In this document: positions 1 to 7,681 of the stretch, one piece after another
How positions within the stretch are numbered: position 1 is the first letter of the stretch
How the letters are laid out: the number at the start of each line of letters is the position of its first letter
Origin: Halobacillus faecis
Lineage (GTDB): Bacteria > Bacillota > Bacilli > Bacillales > Halobacillaceae
NCBI RefSeq assembly: GCF_007991335.1
Contig: NZ_BJYD01000023.1
Span: 87,301-151,300, forward strand
Length of the DNA: 64,000 nucleotides
Direction: 5' to 3'
The notes under the pieces: model-generated
The model's database searches: none
Seen by the model: only the letters and a program-made list of their open reading frames with translations
Told to the model about the DNA's origin: nothing
Program-made: the position numbers and the translations under genes

Positions 1-124
1 TGGGTGGCTTCAATATATTAAAAAAGTGTTCCTATTGAATTTATGCAAACCGATTGTTGACTCTCCTTCACCTTTTTCCACTTGGAATAAACGGAAGTTG
101 TTTCCATTAAATAAAAAGGAAAGA

Positions 125-170
125 AAAACACCTCCAAGTGTAAGTTATATTACAACTTTGAAGGTGTTTT
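125..170 (-). terminator. Terminator of the MFS gene
   Basis: AAAACACCT (125-133) pairs with AGGTGTTTT (162-170) through an AT-rich middle. It sits just past the end of the minus-strand MFS gene and is followed on that strand by a T-rich run. Bases 1-124 hold no gene that I can see. Confidence 0.6.
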
Positions 171-204
171 ATTAGGTGACTCTATAATTCAGTGGAGTTT
201 TCTG

Positions 205-1374
205 CTATTGCTGCATGAGTTGCTGTTCATACGTTTGTCTGCCACGAGTAATGGAGAAGTAAGCAGTGGCCAGTGCAATAAGCACAAAAAATCCTCCAAC
301 GGTTGCATTATGAATAACCGAAGTCTGCTCGATGACAATGCCACCGATAGAAGAACCAAAAGCAATCCCGAAATGCAGGGCAGAGTTGTTCAGGCTTTGC
401 TGAATATCTGAAGTTTCAGGTGCTGAGGAAATCAGGTAATTTTGCTGTGCAGGTGTGACCGCCCAGCTTAATGCACTCCAAATCACCATCACCATTAAAA
501 ATAATGGGAGAGAGAACGTGACATGTGGAATCGTGAAAATAGCAACTGCAAAGACGAGAATAATCCCGAGAATACTTCTCTCAGACCCAAATTTATCTGA
601 TAAGAATCCTCCTACTCCTCCCCCCATAACGGCAGCAACGCCGAAGATGAAGTAAACGATACTCACCCAAGTCCCGTTCATCCCCATTTCTGACTTAAGA
701 AATGGAGTCAGATAAGCATACAGAGCAAGGTGACCTGTTAAAAACAAAAATGAGGTCAGCTGTGCAGAGAAAATCTTTTTATCTTTCAACGTTCTCAATT
801 GCTCCTTAATAGAAATAACGGGTTTCGGATCAATTTTCCCTAATGAAATCCAAACAGCCGCAAAAGAGAGCAGAGTCAGTACACTAATTAGTAAGAATGG
901 TGCCCTCCATCCAAAGCTGTTCCCAATCGTCAACCCGATAGGTACTCCAAGAACAAGGGAACCACTGATTCCCATAAAAATGGTACCAATCGCTCTTCCT
1001 CTATATTCTTTAGTAACAATTGCAGAAGCAATCGTCACAGCCAGCACCACAAGCAATGATCCACTCGCGGCTGTTAATACCCTTGCCAACATGATTGTAG
1101 AGTAATTCGGACTCAAATAGGCGAGCATGTTTCCTAGAAAGAAAATAACCAACGTGACAAGCATCAATTTTTTTCGGTCAAACCGGGCGGTTGCTGTTAG
1201 TAAAATTGGTGATGCCACCGCAAATACTAAGGAAAAAATAGTGATCAATAGGCCTGCTTGACCAAGAGTAATACCAAGATCATCAGCAACTAGGTCTAAA
1301 ATCCCGCCGATAATCAATTCAACGGTTCCGACAACAAACGCAACAAGTGCTAACAAATAAACTTTTTTATTCAT
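205..1374 (-). CDS. MFS transporter (drug/metabolite exporter type)
   Basis: This 389-residue protein is an integral membrane transporter of the major facilitator superfamily, DHA1-like. About twelve hydrophobic segments are visible. A charged loop ARFDRKK near residue 64 sits where motif A lies, between TM2 and TM3. The substrate cannot be read from sequence; relatives export drugs or small metabolites by proton antiport. The start is the ATG at 1374 with a purine-rich GAGAGGGT about 10 bases upstream. The gene faces away from a TrmB-type regulator, and a strong dyad lies just upstream of its start, so local regulation is likely. The C-terminus ends in a polar tail (TYEQQLMQQ). Confidence 0.85.
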   Translation of the reverse strand: MNKKVYLLALVAFVVGTVELIIGGILDLVADDLGITLGQAGLLITIFSLVFAVASPILLTATARFDRKKLMLVTLVIFFLGNMLAYLSPNYSTIMLARVLTAASGSLLVVLAVTIASAIVTKEYRGRAIGTIFMGISGSLVLGVPIGLTIGNSFGWRAPFLLISVLTLLSFAAVWISLGKIDPKPVISIKEQLRTLKDKKIFSAQLTSFLFLTGHLALYAYLTPFLKSEMGMNGTWVSIVYFIFGVAAVMGGGVGGFLSDKFGSERSILGIILVFAVAIFTIPHVTFSLPLFLMVMVIWSALSWAVTPAQQNYLISSAPETSDIQQSLNNSALHFGIAFGSSIGGIVIEQTSVIHNATVGGFFVLIALATAYFSITRGRQTYEQQLMQQ

Positions 1375-1390
1375 GATTGCATGACCCTCT

Positions 1391-1427
1391 CTATTAGGTT
1401 ACCACTACAATGGTAACCATTAGAGAA
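1391..1427. promoter_or_regulatory. Dyad operator upstream of the MFS gene
   Basis: GGTTACCA (1397-1404) and TGGTAACC (1411-1418) form a perfect 8-bp inverted repeat around CTACAA. The symmetry extends outward imperfectly (TCTCTA on the left, TAGAGA on the right). It lies 23 bp upstream of the MFS start codon, a typical repressor position. The TrmB-type regulator transcribed the other way is the nearest candidate to bind it (inference). Confidence 0.55.
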
Positions 1428-1533
1428 GGATAAAACAAGAGGAAATGTTTACGTTTTTCATTCCTCCATGTATTCTAAATTTAAAGCATTGATAAAAAAC
1501 TTTTATTTCACTAGAGCTACCGATTATGGTGGA

Positions 1534-1683
1534 CTCAGTTCAAAAATCACCGGACTTCGTTTACCTAGTTAAGCGGAGGAAAAGAGTGCTTGTGAGACCC
1601 TACAGGACGCAGCCCAACGCGTTCTAGCGGAAAGCGAGTCATTCCCACAGCCTCCTCCACACAACAAAAGTCTTGAAACTGAG
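1534..1683 (-). repeat. Dispersed intergenic repeat, copy A
   Basis: A roughly 150-bp non-coding element bounded by CTCAGTTCAA (1534-1543) and TTGAAACTGAG (1673-1683), which are imperfect inverted repeats of each other. Its minus strand carries GGGAATGACTCGCTTTCCG (1628-1646 on plus), identical over 19 bp to copy C near 30.19 kb. It fills most of the gap between the MFS gene and the TrmB-type regulator; the remaining gap holds the MFS operator and no gene. Confidence 0.6.
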
Positions 1684-1763
1684 CCTTCAGCAATCGTGCC
1701 ATTATTTAAAATAAGGTTATTCTACAATTAATCTAAAATTGTTCACAAAAAGCGAGGTACATG

Positions 1764-2522
1764 ATGTTACAGAAATTCGGATTCACTCAGTATGAAAGCC
1801 AAGTTTTTGAAGTTCTTACAGCAAGTGAAGAGCCTATGGATGCCACATCCATCGTCAAATATTCACAAGTTCCAAAATCAAAGATCTATGAAGTCCTGCA
1901 GCGCCTTGTAGAGAAAGGGCTAATTCTCACTTCTTTTCAAGAAAGAAAAAAACTTTACACCGCCCTTTCACTGGACACAACGATTGAAAAGCTGACGACT
2001 GAATTTCAATCCAACATAGATGAAATAAGAAATTCAACTTTTAAACTTCATGATTCGGATGAACGTGTGTGGACCATCCAAAATGATGCTTCCATCAACG
2101 CTTTATTAAAAGAGCGGATCCAAACCGCAACGGAGGAAATCCTCGTGACTGGATGGAGTGATGAATTGGCTCCCCTACTTCCCCTTCTGGAAGAAAAAAA
2201 GAAAGAGGGAATAAAAGTAGAGCTTCTTTCTGTCGGGGAACTGGATTCAGGAAAACTGCATGCCCATGTCCTCCTTCCCGATGAAAAACACGAAGCCCTC
2301 GAAAGGCACAAGCTTATGATCATTGATCACGAGGAGATTTTATTTGCCGGTGTGGAGGGTGATGCCTTCCAAGGCATTCATACTTTATCCAAGCCATTAG
2401 TGAAGTTCTTTACTGAATTCTTCTATCATGATGTCGCTTTGACTGAAATTACGAAGAAATACGAAGGAATACTCATGGCCGATGAAGAAATCAAGGACAT
2501 TTTAATGAAATTAAGGTACTGA
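1764..2522 (+). CDS. TrmB-family transcriptional regulator
   Basis: A DNA-binding regulator of the TrmB family, which senses sugars or other small ligands. The N-terminal 75 residues form a winged helix-turn-helix (YESQVFEVLTASEEPMDATS, then SKIYEVLQRLVEKGLI as the recognition region). Residues from about 100 onward match the phospholipase-D-like ligand domain seen in TrmB proteins. Two ATG codons stand in tandem (1761 and 1764); the GAGG at 1754-1757 is 3 bases from the first and 6 from the second, so 1764 is preferred (252 residues). It is divergent from the MFS exporter and is a natural candidate to control it. The ligand is unknown. Confidence 0.8.
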   Translation: MLQKFGFTQYESQVFEVLTASEEPMDATSIVKYSQVPKSKIYEVLQRLVEKGLILTSFQERKKLYTALSLDTTIEKLTTEFQSNIDEIRNSTFKLHDSDERVWTIQNDASINALLKERIQTATEEILVTGWSDELAPLLPLLEEKKKEGIKVELLSVGELDSGKLHAHVLLPDEKHEALERHKLMIIDHEEILFAGVEGDAFQGIHTLSKPLVKFFTEFFYHDVALTEITKKYEGILMADEEIKDILMKLRY

Positions 2523-2531
2523 TTTTCCATC

Positions 2532-2563
2532 AAAAAAAGGCATCCAATAAGGACGCCTTTTTT
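2532..2563. terminator. Bidirectional terminator
   Basis: AAAAAAAGGC and GCCTTTTTT arms with a short imperfect middle lie between the converging TrmB-type gene and the 79-residue hypothetical gene; T-runs are present on both strands. Confidence 0.7.
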
Positions 2564-2803
2564 CTATACCTTTTCTACCACATAGGCTTTCTTTTCACGA
2601 AAATACTTTTCTCCATCTTCAGAGGAATGTTCAAAAAAACCTTCGAATGAATCGACCACTTTATACTCCCTTTCAGGTTCTGTGAATAGTTGTGAATCGT
2701 TGTTAGAAAGAACAAGCACATCTGTTGTGGATACAAAACTGTCTAACTCTTTTGCCTTGTAATTTTTACCGACTTCTACATCGCTTAAACGATATTGTGT
2801 CAT
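2564..2803 (-). CDS. Hypothetical protein, 79 aa
   Basis: A small soluble acidic protein (starts MTQYRLSDVEVGKNYKAKEL) of unknown function. The start is the ATG at 2803 because AAAGGTGGAA (2811-2820) stands at the right distance; a longer reading from 2863 lacks this support. It lies 66 bp downstream of the YrzF-like kinase gene on the same strand and could be cotranscribed with it. No signal peptide, membrane segment or known motif is visible. Confidence 0.65.
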   Translation of the reverse strand: MTQYRLSDVEVGKNYKAKELDSFVSTTDVLVLSNNDSQLFTEPEREYKVVDSFEGFFEHSSEDGEKYFREKKAYVVEKV

Positions 2804-2869
2804 GATTACATTCCACCTTTCTAGTTCAGGGTTTTCCCAGAAAAATGGATGACCAAACAACACAATCGT

Positions 2870-3466
2870 CTAAATCGGCAGCAGCCTTTTGCGATACAAA
2901 CGTATGATAAATTCTATAAAAAATCGAGGGAATTTTTTCGGGACATAACGGCGCTGATAAAAGGTTTCATACGCTTTTTTCAAATCACGCCAATGCGGAC
3001 AATCAAACTCCTGTGTAAAGCGAACCACATCAATCACTTTCACTTCACCATCGGTAGTAAGCAGGATATTCTTTAAATGAGTATCAGAAGGGTTGAAACC
3101 TAACCGGCACGCAAACTCAAGCGCCTCGTCTACACGTCGGACCATCTCTTCTGTAATGGCAACTCCACTGACGAGACAGTCATAAAAAGTGATGCCTTCC
3201 ACGTACTGCATCGTCAAATAACCTTCTCCTTTTTCATGAAAAGCTGGAAAAAACTCATGGTTGTTCAACTTTTCATAAACTTCCCCTTCAATATGGGCGA
3301 GGTCCTCGTAACCTGGATAAAAAATCTTAACCGCTATGTCTGTCCCCTTCAATCGGTAGACCACGGCACTTCTTCCCTGACCAATCCACTTTAATTCTTG
3401 AGGGACGACGATGGGACGATCCCCATCGAACTGTACTTTTCCAACCAAATCTTTGATATTCCCCAT
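2870..3466 (-). CDS. yrzF: YrzF-like serine/threonine protein kinase
   Basis: A 198-residue compact kinase-fold protein resembling B. subtilis YrzF. A glycine-rich loop GQGRSAVVY lies at 29-37, the ATP-binding lysine at K47 (AVKIF), a catalytic-loop-like SDTHLKNILL with D128 and N133, and a metal-binding position at D146 (VIDVVRF) in place of the usual DFG. The C-terminus is strongly basic and hydrophobic (FIIRLYRKRLLPI), which may associate with the membrane. The length is short for a eukaryote-like kinase but usual for this family. Substrate unknown. The gene is divergent from the Fur-boxed gene. Confidence 0.75.
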   Translation of the reverse strand: MGNIKDLVGKVQFDGDRPIVVPQELKWIGQGRSAVVYRLKGTDIAVKIFYPGYEDLAHIEGEVYEKLNNHEFFPAFHEKGEGYLTMQYVEGITFYDCLVSGVAITEEMVRRVDEALEFACRLGFNPSDTHLKNILLTTDGEVKVIDVVRFTQEFDCPHWRDLKKAYETFYQRRYVPKKFPRFFIEFIIRLYRKRLLPI

Positions 3467-3544
3467 AAAGATTCTCCTCTATGAAAAAGCCGTTTTATTT
3501 ATATCATTATACCAAAATTATCAGAAAAAGAAGCGTATTTTTGT

Positions 3545-3575
3545 TTGACATTGATAATCATTATCAATTATTATT
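3545..3575 (+). promoter_or_regulatory. Fur box overlapping a SigA-like promoter
   Basis: TGATAATCATTATCA (3552-3566) is a perfect 7-1-7 inverted repeat identical in form to the Bacillus Fur consensus. It lies immediately after a consensus -35 TTGACA (3545-3550), and a plausible -10 TATTAT follows at 18-bp spacing. Binding here would block the promoter of the gene starting at 3604. It could also reach the divergent yrzF promoter. Confidence 0.85.
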
Positions 3576-3603
3576 GTTTTAACACCTTGAAAGGAGAATG
3601 GCT

Positions 3604-3990
3604 ATGGAGAATACCTTAACCGTTCTACAAACGTTCACATATGAAAAAGGCAACCAAGATTGTACATGTTATGAAATCATTGAGTTTGTCCAAGGCGATC
3701 ACCTTCACATCCTCGAAGACCCCTTTTATGTAGATCATGCAGGCTGGTATATTGCTGTCAGAAAAAATGATGCTGACCCTTTTTATATGTCCATCCCTTT
3801 TATTGATGAAAAGTATGAAGACCGTTCCCTCTATACAGAAATGGACCTTGAATTAGCGATCCTTGTGCATCAGCACCAAATCGATCAGTCCCTTGTCTAT
3901 AAGAATAAATCGGATTTCCTTTACCATAAAAAAGAACTTGATCGTTTAAAGATGATGCATCCAAGAGATATGTTAGCTAATCAGCTTTAA
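3604..3990 (+). CDS. Uncharacterised iron-responsive protein
   Basis: A 128-residue acidic, soluble protein that I do not recognise. It is rich in aromatic residues, with two cysteines close together (CTCYE, about residues 20-22) and several histidines (HLHI, HQHQ, YHKK), but no clear metal motif. The ATG at 3604 is chosen because AAGGAG (3591-3596) is 7 bases away; the ATG at 3598 would be only one base from it. A perfect Fur box covers its promoter, so repression by iron is expected. It stands alone between its promoter and a strong terminator. A role in iron limitation is inference from regulation only. Confidence 0.75.
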   Translation: MENTLTVLQTFTYEKGNQDCTCYEIIEFVQGDHLHILEDPFYVDHAGWYIAVRKNDADPFYMSIPFIDEKYEDRSLYTEMDLELAILVHQHQIDQSLVYKNKSDFLYHKKELDRLKMMHPRDMLANQL

Positions 3991-4022
3991 GCGTTTCCCA
4001 AATAAGTTACGATATTGAGAAA

Positions 4023-4046
4023 AAGAGGCGCCGGACAGCGCCTCTT
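4023..4046. terminator. Bidirectional terminator
   Basis: AAGAGGCGC and GCGCCTCTT form a perfect 9-bp stem around a 6-base loop, between the converging Fur-boxed gene and the SASP gene. Confidence 0.8.
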
Positions 4047-4302
4047 ACTTTTGACTTTGTTCCATTTGTTGTTGAGCTCTGCGAATTAATTCTTTTACCA
4101 TCCGCCCGCCGATCTGACCGCCGATTCTACCTGCATCCCTTGTAGACAAATCACCATTGTTGCCTTTTTTCAAGGGGATTCCCTGTTCCTCTGCCACTTC
4201 ATATTTCGTTTGATCTGGAGAGGATGACTGAAGGAGTTCAGCTTTCATTTGATCGAGCCCTACTCTTGCTTCCGGAACAAGCAGTTTATTTTTTCGAGCC
4301 AT
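4045..4302 (-). CDS. Alpha/beta-type small acid-soluble spore protein
   Basis: An 85-residue SASP, the DNA-coating protein of the spore core that protects DNA from UV and heat. The N-terminal block NKLLVPEARVGLDQMK, the GPR protease recognition region KYEVAEEQGI (residues 33-42, cleavage expected after E35) and the C-terminal DNA-binding block STRDAGRIGGQIGGRMVKEL are all present. It is longer than typical members (60-70 residues) because of extra residues between the first two blocks (ELLQSSSPDQ) and a repeated GGQIGG. The neighbours on both sides are also small spore-type genes. Expression late in the forespore is expected from the family. Confidence 0.9.
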   Translation of the reverse strand: MARKNKLLVPEARVGLDQMKAELLQSSSPDQTKYEVAEEQGIPLKKGNNGDLSTRDAGRIGGQIGGRMVKELIRRAQQQMEQSQK

Positions 4303-4304
4303 CC

Positions 4305-4511
4305 TCAGTCACGCTGCTTTCCTTTTTTGATATCCTCACCCTTATGGCTGATCAACTGTCCGTTTTCATCCACTTCATCAATCTTTGCGTCGTACGTACC
4401 TTCAGTGAGCGTGTCGGATACCTGCTCCTGTGTAATGGATAAGCCCTGTGAACTGAAGTCGTCCGTGTTTTGTCTAGGATTACGCCGGGGGTTATTTTGT
4501 TTTTGTTTCAT
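4305..4511 (-). CDS. Small YozQ-like (DUF4025) protein
   Basis: A 68-residue hydrophilic protein. The start is the ATG at 4511, preceded by a very strong AAAGGAGGAG (4518-4527); a longer upstream reading has no such support. The stretch GLSITQEQVSDTLTEGTYD resembles the core of the YozQ/DUF4025 family of Bacillus, whose function is unknown. The gene ends 2 bp before the SASP start codon, so the two are probably transcribed together, which suggests sporulation-linked expression (inference). Confidence 0.6.
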   Translation of the reverse strand: MKQKQNNPRRNPRQNTDDFSSQGLSITQEQVSDTLTEGTYDAKIDEVDENGQLISHKGEDIKKGKQRD

Positions 4512-4637
4512 ACATAACTCCTCCTTTGCGCTTAGCTTTTGCATGTTTGAACAACCCATTCGTTGTAAGCTTTTGCCTGTTGAAAAGATGGATAAAAACC
4601 GAGCATCATTCCAAAATAAGCAATAGGAGGTGTGCTT

Positions 4638-4775
4638 ATGAGTAAGAAAAGTAACGCATTCAAAAGAAATGCCGGCAATACGGTAAACCCACAGGGACTT
4701 TCTGAAGATGTCGCCGATCAGCAACCTCGCTCTCAGTTAGAACAAAAAGCAAAAAAAGCGAATGCTAAACGCTAA
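4638..4775 (+). CDS. sspL: SspL-like minor small acid-soluble spore protein
   Basis: A 45-residue basic peptide whose C-terminal half (NPQGLSEDVADQQPRSQLEQ followed by KAKKANAKR) matches the pattern of B. subtilis SspL (TPQG..., T/SELE.RAKKSNTKR). AGGAGG (4625-4630) is 7 bases before the ATG. SspL is a minor, forespore-expressed spore-core protein. The gene is divergent from the YozQ-like/SASP pair. Its stop codon lies inside the following terminator hairpin. Confidence 0.75.
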   Translation: MSKKSNAFKRNAGNTVNPQGLSEDVADQQPRSQLEQKAKKANAKR

Positions 4776-4806
4776 AAAGCTGACATTTACTTGTCAGCTT
4801 TTTTTG
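4774..4806. terminator. Bidirectional terminator of sspL and the HpaB-like gene
   Basis: AAAAAGCTGACA (4774-4785) pairs with TGTCAGCTTTTT (4792-4803) around TTTACT. It starts inside the sspL stop codon and overlaps the end of the converging HpaB-like gene. Confidence 0.85.
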
Positions 4807-6226
4807 ATAAGAACGGTTGAATGGTTTCCAACGCATGATTGTCATCATAATTCTGATAAATGGTTTGTGAAAGCCGGACAGGATCTCCGAAGAAAAATCG
4901 TTCGTAAAGCGTTTGTCTTGAACCAAAACTGCTCATCGTCAAATCCCAGGCTAACCGAAAAAGGGAAACTCGATCTTTCCCGCTCACATCGACCCCTTGC
5001 AAAAAATGGTCAAGTTGCTTTCCGACCTCTCCTTCAAAATCCGCCTTTTGTGGAATTGACATCATCCCGCTTGCACCAAGGATTTGAAGGATCTCAGCAA
5101 ATCTCGGATAGGATTCTTGGTATTGATTTACAGCCACATATAGCGGTTGCTTTGCAGGAACCATAATCCCTGAAGCATCAACAGACGCTTCCTGTTCGGA
5201 CTTGATGGCAAGGGCCTTCATAACTTCCAACCCTTTGACTATTTCCACTACTTTACTTTGAACATGTTGATAATCACCGATTTGAATGGTGTCCACAATT
5301 CCCTGAGCGATTCCTAAGAGAAATTCAGTCTTAATGATCTGTCTTGAAACAATTTGATGTAGCGTAAAAGGAACAAATTTCCCCTGCACATACAGACGGG
5401 TCGCTGCTCGGATATTGTCGTGGATGAAGACACGCTCCCATGGAACGAGTACATCATCAAAAATGACGATCGTGTCCATCTCTTCAAATCGTGAGGATAA
5501 AGGATAATCATAAGATGGACCAGGGTTGGCGAACGATTCTCTACATATAAACTTTAACCCTTTCGTATCGCTCGGAATAGAAAAGCAGTAGGCGTGCGCA
5601 TTATCCTGTGCACCAGGGGCGGAAAAGACAATGATCTCATCCGTTATTCCTCCTTGTGTTGCCAGAAGCTTAGCTCCTTTAATAATCAAACCTTTGTCGG
5701 TCCGGTCCATGATCCGAGCATTGGTGACATCCTCTTCTAAAAAAGCTAACTTTGAACGGTTACTTTGAGGGTTAACAAATGTATGGGTGAACGATAAATC
5801 ATTCTCTCGAGCATATTCATAAAATTGCAAAAGCCGTTCAGGGTAACAATTCGCTTCTCCGTCCAAAACATCAATGGATGCGGCAAAGGCAGCGAGTACG
5901 GTGTTCATGTAATCCGGGCTTCTCCCCATCACTCCACCAGAATGAAGAGCCCACCGTTGAATCATCTTCCTCCTTCTTTCTAAATCCCCTTTCGTTCTTG
6001 GAATTAAGTAAGACAGCCCCAAACGGTTCCCTGTCGTTTCCGAGGAAAAAGTCATATCATCTTGATTATCATATTGAAGATCGTAGAGTTCCGACTGGCT
6101 GCTGATGATCCCTTTAAAAGCAGGGTGTTCAGAAATCTTTCCCGTCACTTTATCACCGGCCACCCACACTTCTGCGTGTATCGCGTCAATCCGTTTTATA
6201 TAATCTTTTCCTGAAATCACCGGCAT
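4787..6226 (-). CDS. HpaB-family FAD-dependent monooxygenase (4-hydroxyphenylacetate 3-hydroxylase large subunit)
   Basis: A 479-residue member of the HpaB oxygenase family, which hydroxylates phenolic substrates using FADH2 and oxygen. The fold pattern shared with acyl-CoA dehydrogenases is visible, with flavin-site sequences such as GLIIKGAKLLATQGGITDE and FDDVLVPWERVFI. It resembles B. subtilis YoaI. The ATG at 6226 is chosen because AGGAGTGA (6231-6239 region) precedes it. No HpaC-type flavin reductase is adjacent, so reduced flavin must come from elsewhere in the genome. The true substrate is uncertain; the family also acts on 4-hydroxyphenylacetate, chlorophenols and related compounds. 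Confidence 0.8.
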   Translation of the reverse strand: MPVISGKDYIKRIDAIHAEVWVAGDKVTGKISEHPAFKGIISSQSELYDLQYDNQDDMTFSSETTGNRLGLSYLIPRTKGDLERRRKMIQRWALHSGGVMGRSPDYMNTVLAAFAASIDVLDGEANCYPERLLQFYEYARENDLSFTHTFVNPQSNRSKLAFLEEDVTNARIMDRTDKGLIIKGAKLLATQGGITDEIIVFSAPGAQDNAHAYCFSIPSDTKGLKFICRESFANPGPSYDYPLSSRFEEMDTIVIFDDVLVPWERVFIHDNIRAATRLYVQGKFVPFTLHQIVSRQIIKTEFLLGIAQGIVDTIQIGDYQHVQSKVVEIVKGLEVMKALAIKSEQEASVDASGIMVPAKQPLYVAVNQYQESYPRFAEILQILGASGMMSIPQKADFEGEVGKQLDHFLQGVDVSGKDRVSLFRLAWDLTMSSFGSRQTLYERFFFGDPVRLSQTIYQNYDDNHALETIQPFLSKKADK

Positions 6227-6316
6227 GATATCACTCCTGATTTTCGCAATCACTGAAAATAACTGATATCATACCATATTAATTTGGCGGGGAATTGTGC
6301 TTTATAGACAAGAAAA

Positions 6317-6352
6317 AGAAACGCCTGGAGGGCTCACACTCCCGACGTTTCT
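6317..6352 (-). terminator. Terminator of aceBA
   Basis: AGAAACG and CGTTTCT with an inner GGAG/CTCC pairing; the minus strand continues TTTTTCTTG. It lies 20 bp past the aceA stop. Confidence 0.65.
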
Positions 6353-6372
6353 CACTCATTCATTGGATCCAG

Positions 6373-7668
6373 TTAGGAAGAAGGGCTAACGGTTTCCGTG
6401 TTGAATTGTTCGGTTTCTGTGGACCCTTTCAATGCAGTTGTAGAAGATGTTCCACCTGAGATCACTTGAGCGACTTCATCAAAATATCCTGTTCCAACCT
6501 CACGCTGATGTCGTGTCGCTGAATATCCATGAATTTCGCTCGAAAACTCTGCCTGCTGTAGTTCTGAATAAGCTTCCATACCACGATCTTTATACTGACG
6601 AGCAAGTTCAAACATGCCGTGGTTCAAGGCATGGAACCCTGCCAATGTGACAAATTGGAACTTGTATCCCATTTTTCCTAATTCCCGCTGGAAGTTTGCA
6701 ATTGTTTCATCATCCAGCTTCTTCTTCCAGTTGAAAGAAGGAGAGCAGTTATAAGCCAATAGCTTCCCTGGGTATTGTTCGTGAATGGCTTCTGCAAAAC
6801 GACGGGCCTCATCCAGGTTAGGCTCCGATGTTTCACACCAAACAAGATCAGCATATGGCGCATAAGCCAAACCACGTGCAATCGCCTGATCCAATCCAGA
6901 CCTCGTTTTGAAGAAACCTTCAGCCGTTCTCTCACCAGTAATGAATGACGCATCATATGGGTCGACGTCGCTCGTAATCAGATCCGCTGCATTCGCATCG
7001 GTTCTTGCAATGATAATCGTCGGTGTCCCCATAACATCCGCAGCAAACCTTGCGGAAATCAAATTTCGAACCGCCGTCTGTGTCGGCAAAAGGACTTTTC
7101 CTCCAAGGTGACCACATTTTTTCTCCGAAGAAAGCTGATCTTCAAAGTGAACGGCTGCAGCCCCCGCTTCAATCATTCCTTTCATCAACTCAAACACATT
7201 CAACTGCCCACCAAAACCAGCTTCGGCGTCTGCCACAATAGGCGCAAACCAGTCGATATCGTCTTTGCCTTCCATATGGTGAATTTGATCCGCTCTTTGC
7301 AAAGCTTGATTTATCCTTTTCACCACTTGCGGTACACTGTTAGCCGGGTACAAACTTTGATCAGGATACATGTGCCCTGAAAGGTTGGCATCAGCCGCCA
7401 CTTGCCAGCCACTCAAATAGATAGCCTTCAGTCCCGCTTTCACCTGCTGCATCGCTTGGTTCCCTGTCAAAGCACCTAACGCGTGGACATAATCTTCCTC
7501 GTTCATTAACTTCCAGAGCTTTTCAGCACCTTTTTCCGCTAAGGTATGTTGAATATCCATGGATCCTCTTAACCGAATGACCTCTTCGGCTTCATATGGT
7601 CTTTGCACCCCGCTCCATCGACTCTCATCCTGCCATTGGTGACGCAACTTTTCTATACGCTCATTCAT
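6373..7668 (-). CDS. aceA: Isocitrate lyase
   Basis: Cleaves isocitrate to glyoxylate and succinate, the first step of the glyoxylate shunt. The catalytic signature KKCGH lies at residues 183-187, and the substrate/Mg site region ([10 protein letters not shown], residues 145-154) is intact. The length (431) is normal for bacterial AceA. It follows aceB by 13 bp on the same strand, forming an aceB-aceA operon closed by a terminator. B. subtilis 168 lacks this shunt, while many halophilic and alkaliphilic Bacillaceae have it. It allows growth on acetate or fatty acids, consistent with the acyl-CoA degradation operon at the far end of the window. Confidence 0.96.
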   Translation of the reverse strand: MNERIEKLRHQWQDESRWSGVQRPYEAEEVIRLRGSMDIQHTLAEKGAEKLWKLMNEEDYVHALGALTGNQAMQQVKAGLKAIYLSGWQVAADANLSGHMYPDQSLYPANSVPQVVKRINQALQRADQIHHMEGKDDIDWFAPIVADAEAGFGGQLNVFELMKGMIEAGAAAVHFEDQLSSEKKCGHLGGKVLLPTQTAVRNLISARFAADVMGTPTIIIARTDANAADLITSDVDPYDASFITGERTAEGFFKTRSGLDQAIARGLAYAPYADLVWCETSEPNLDEARRFAEAIHEQYPGKLLAYNCSPSFNWKKKLDDETIANFQRELGKMGYKFQFVTLAGFHALNHGMFELARQYKDRGMEAYSELQQAEFSSEIHGYSATRHQREVGTGYFDEVAQVISGGTSSTTALKGSTETEQFNTETVSPSS

Positions 7669-7681
7669 TATGAAATCCCCC

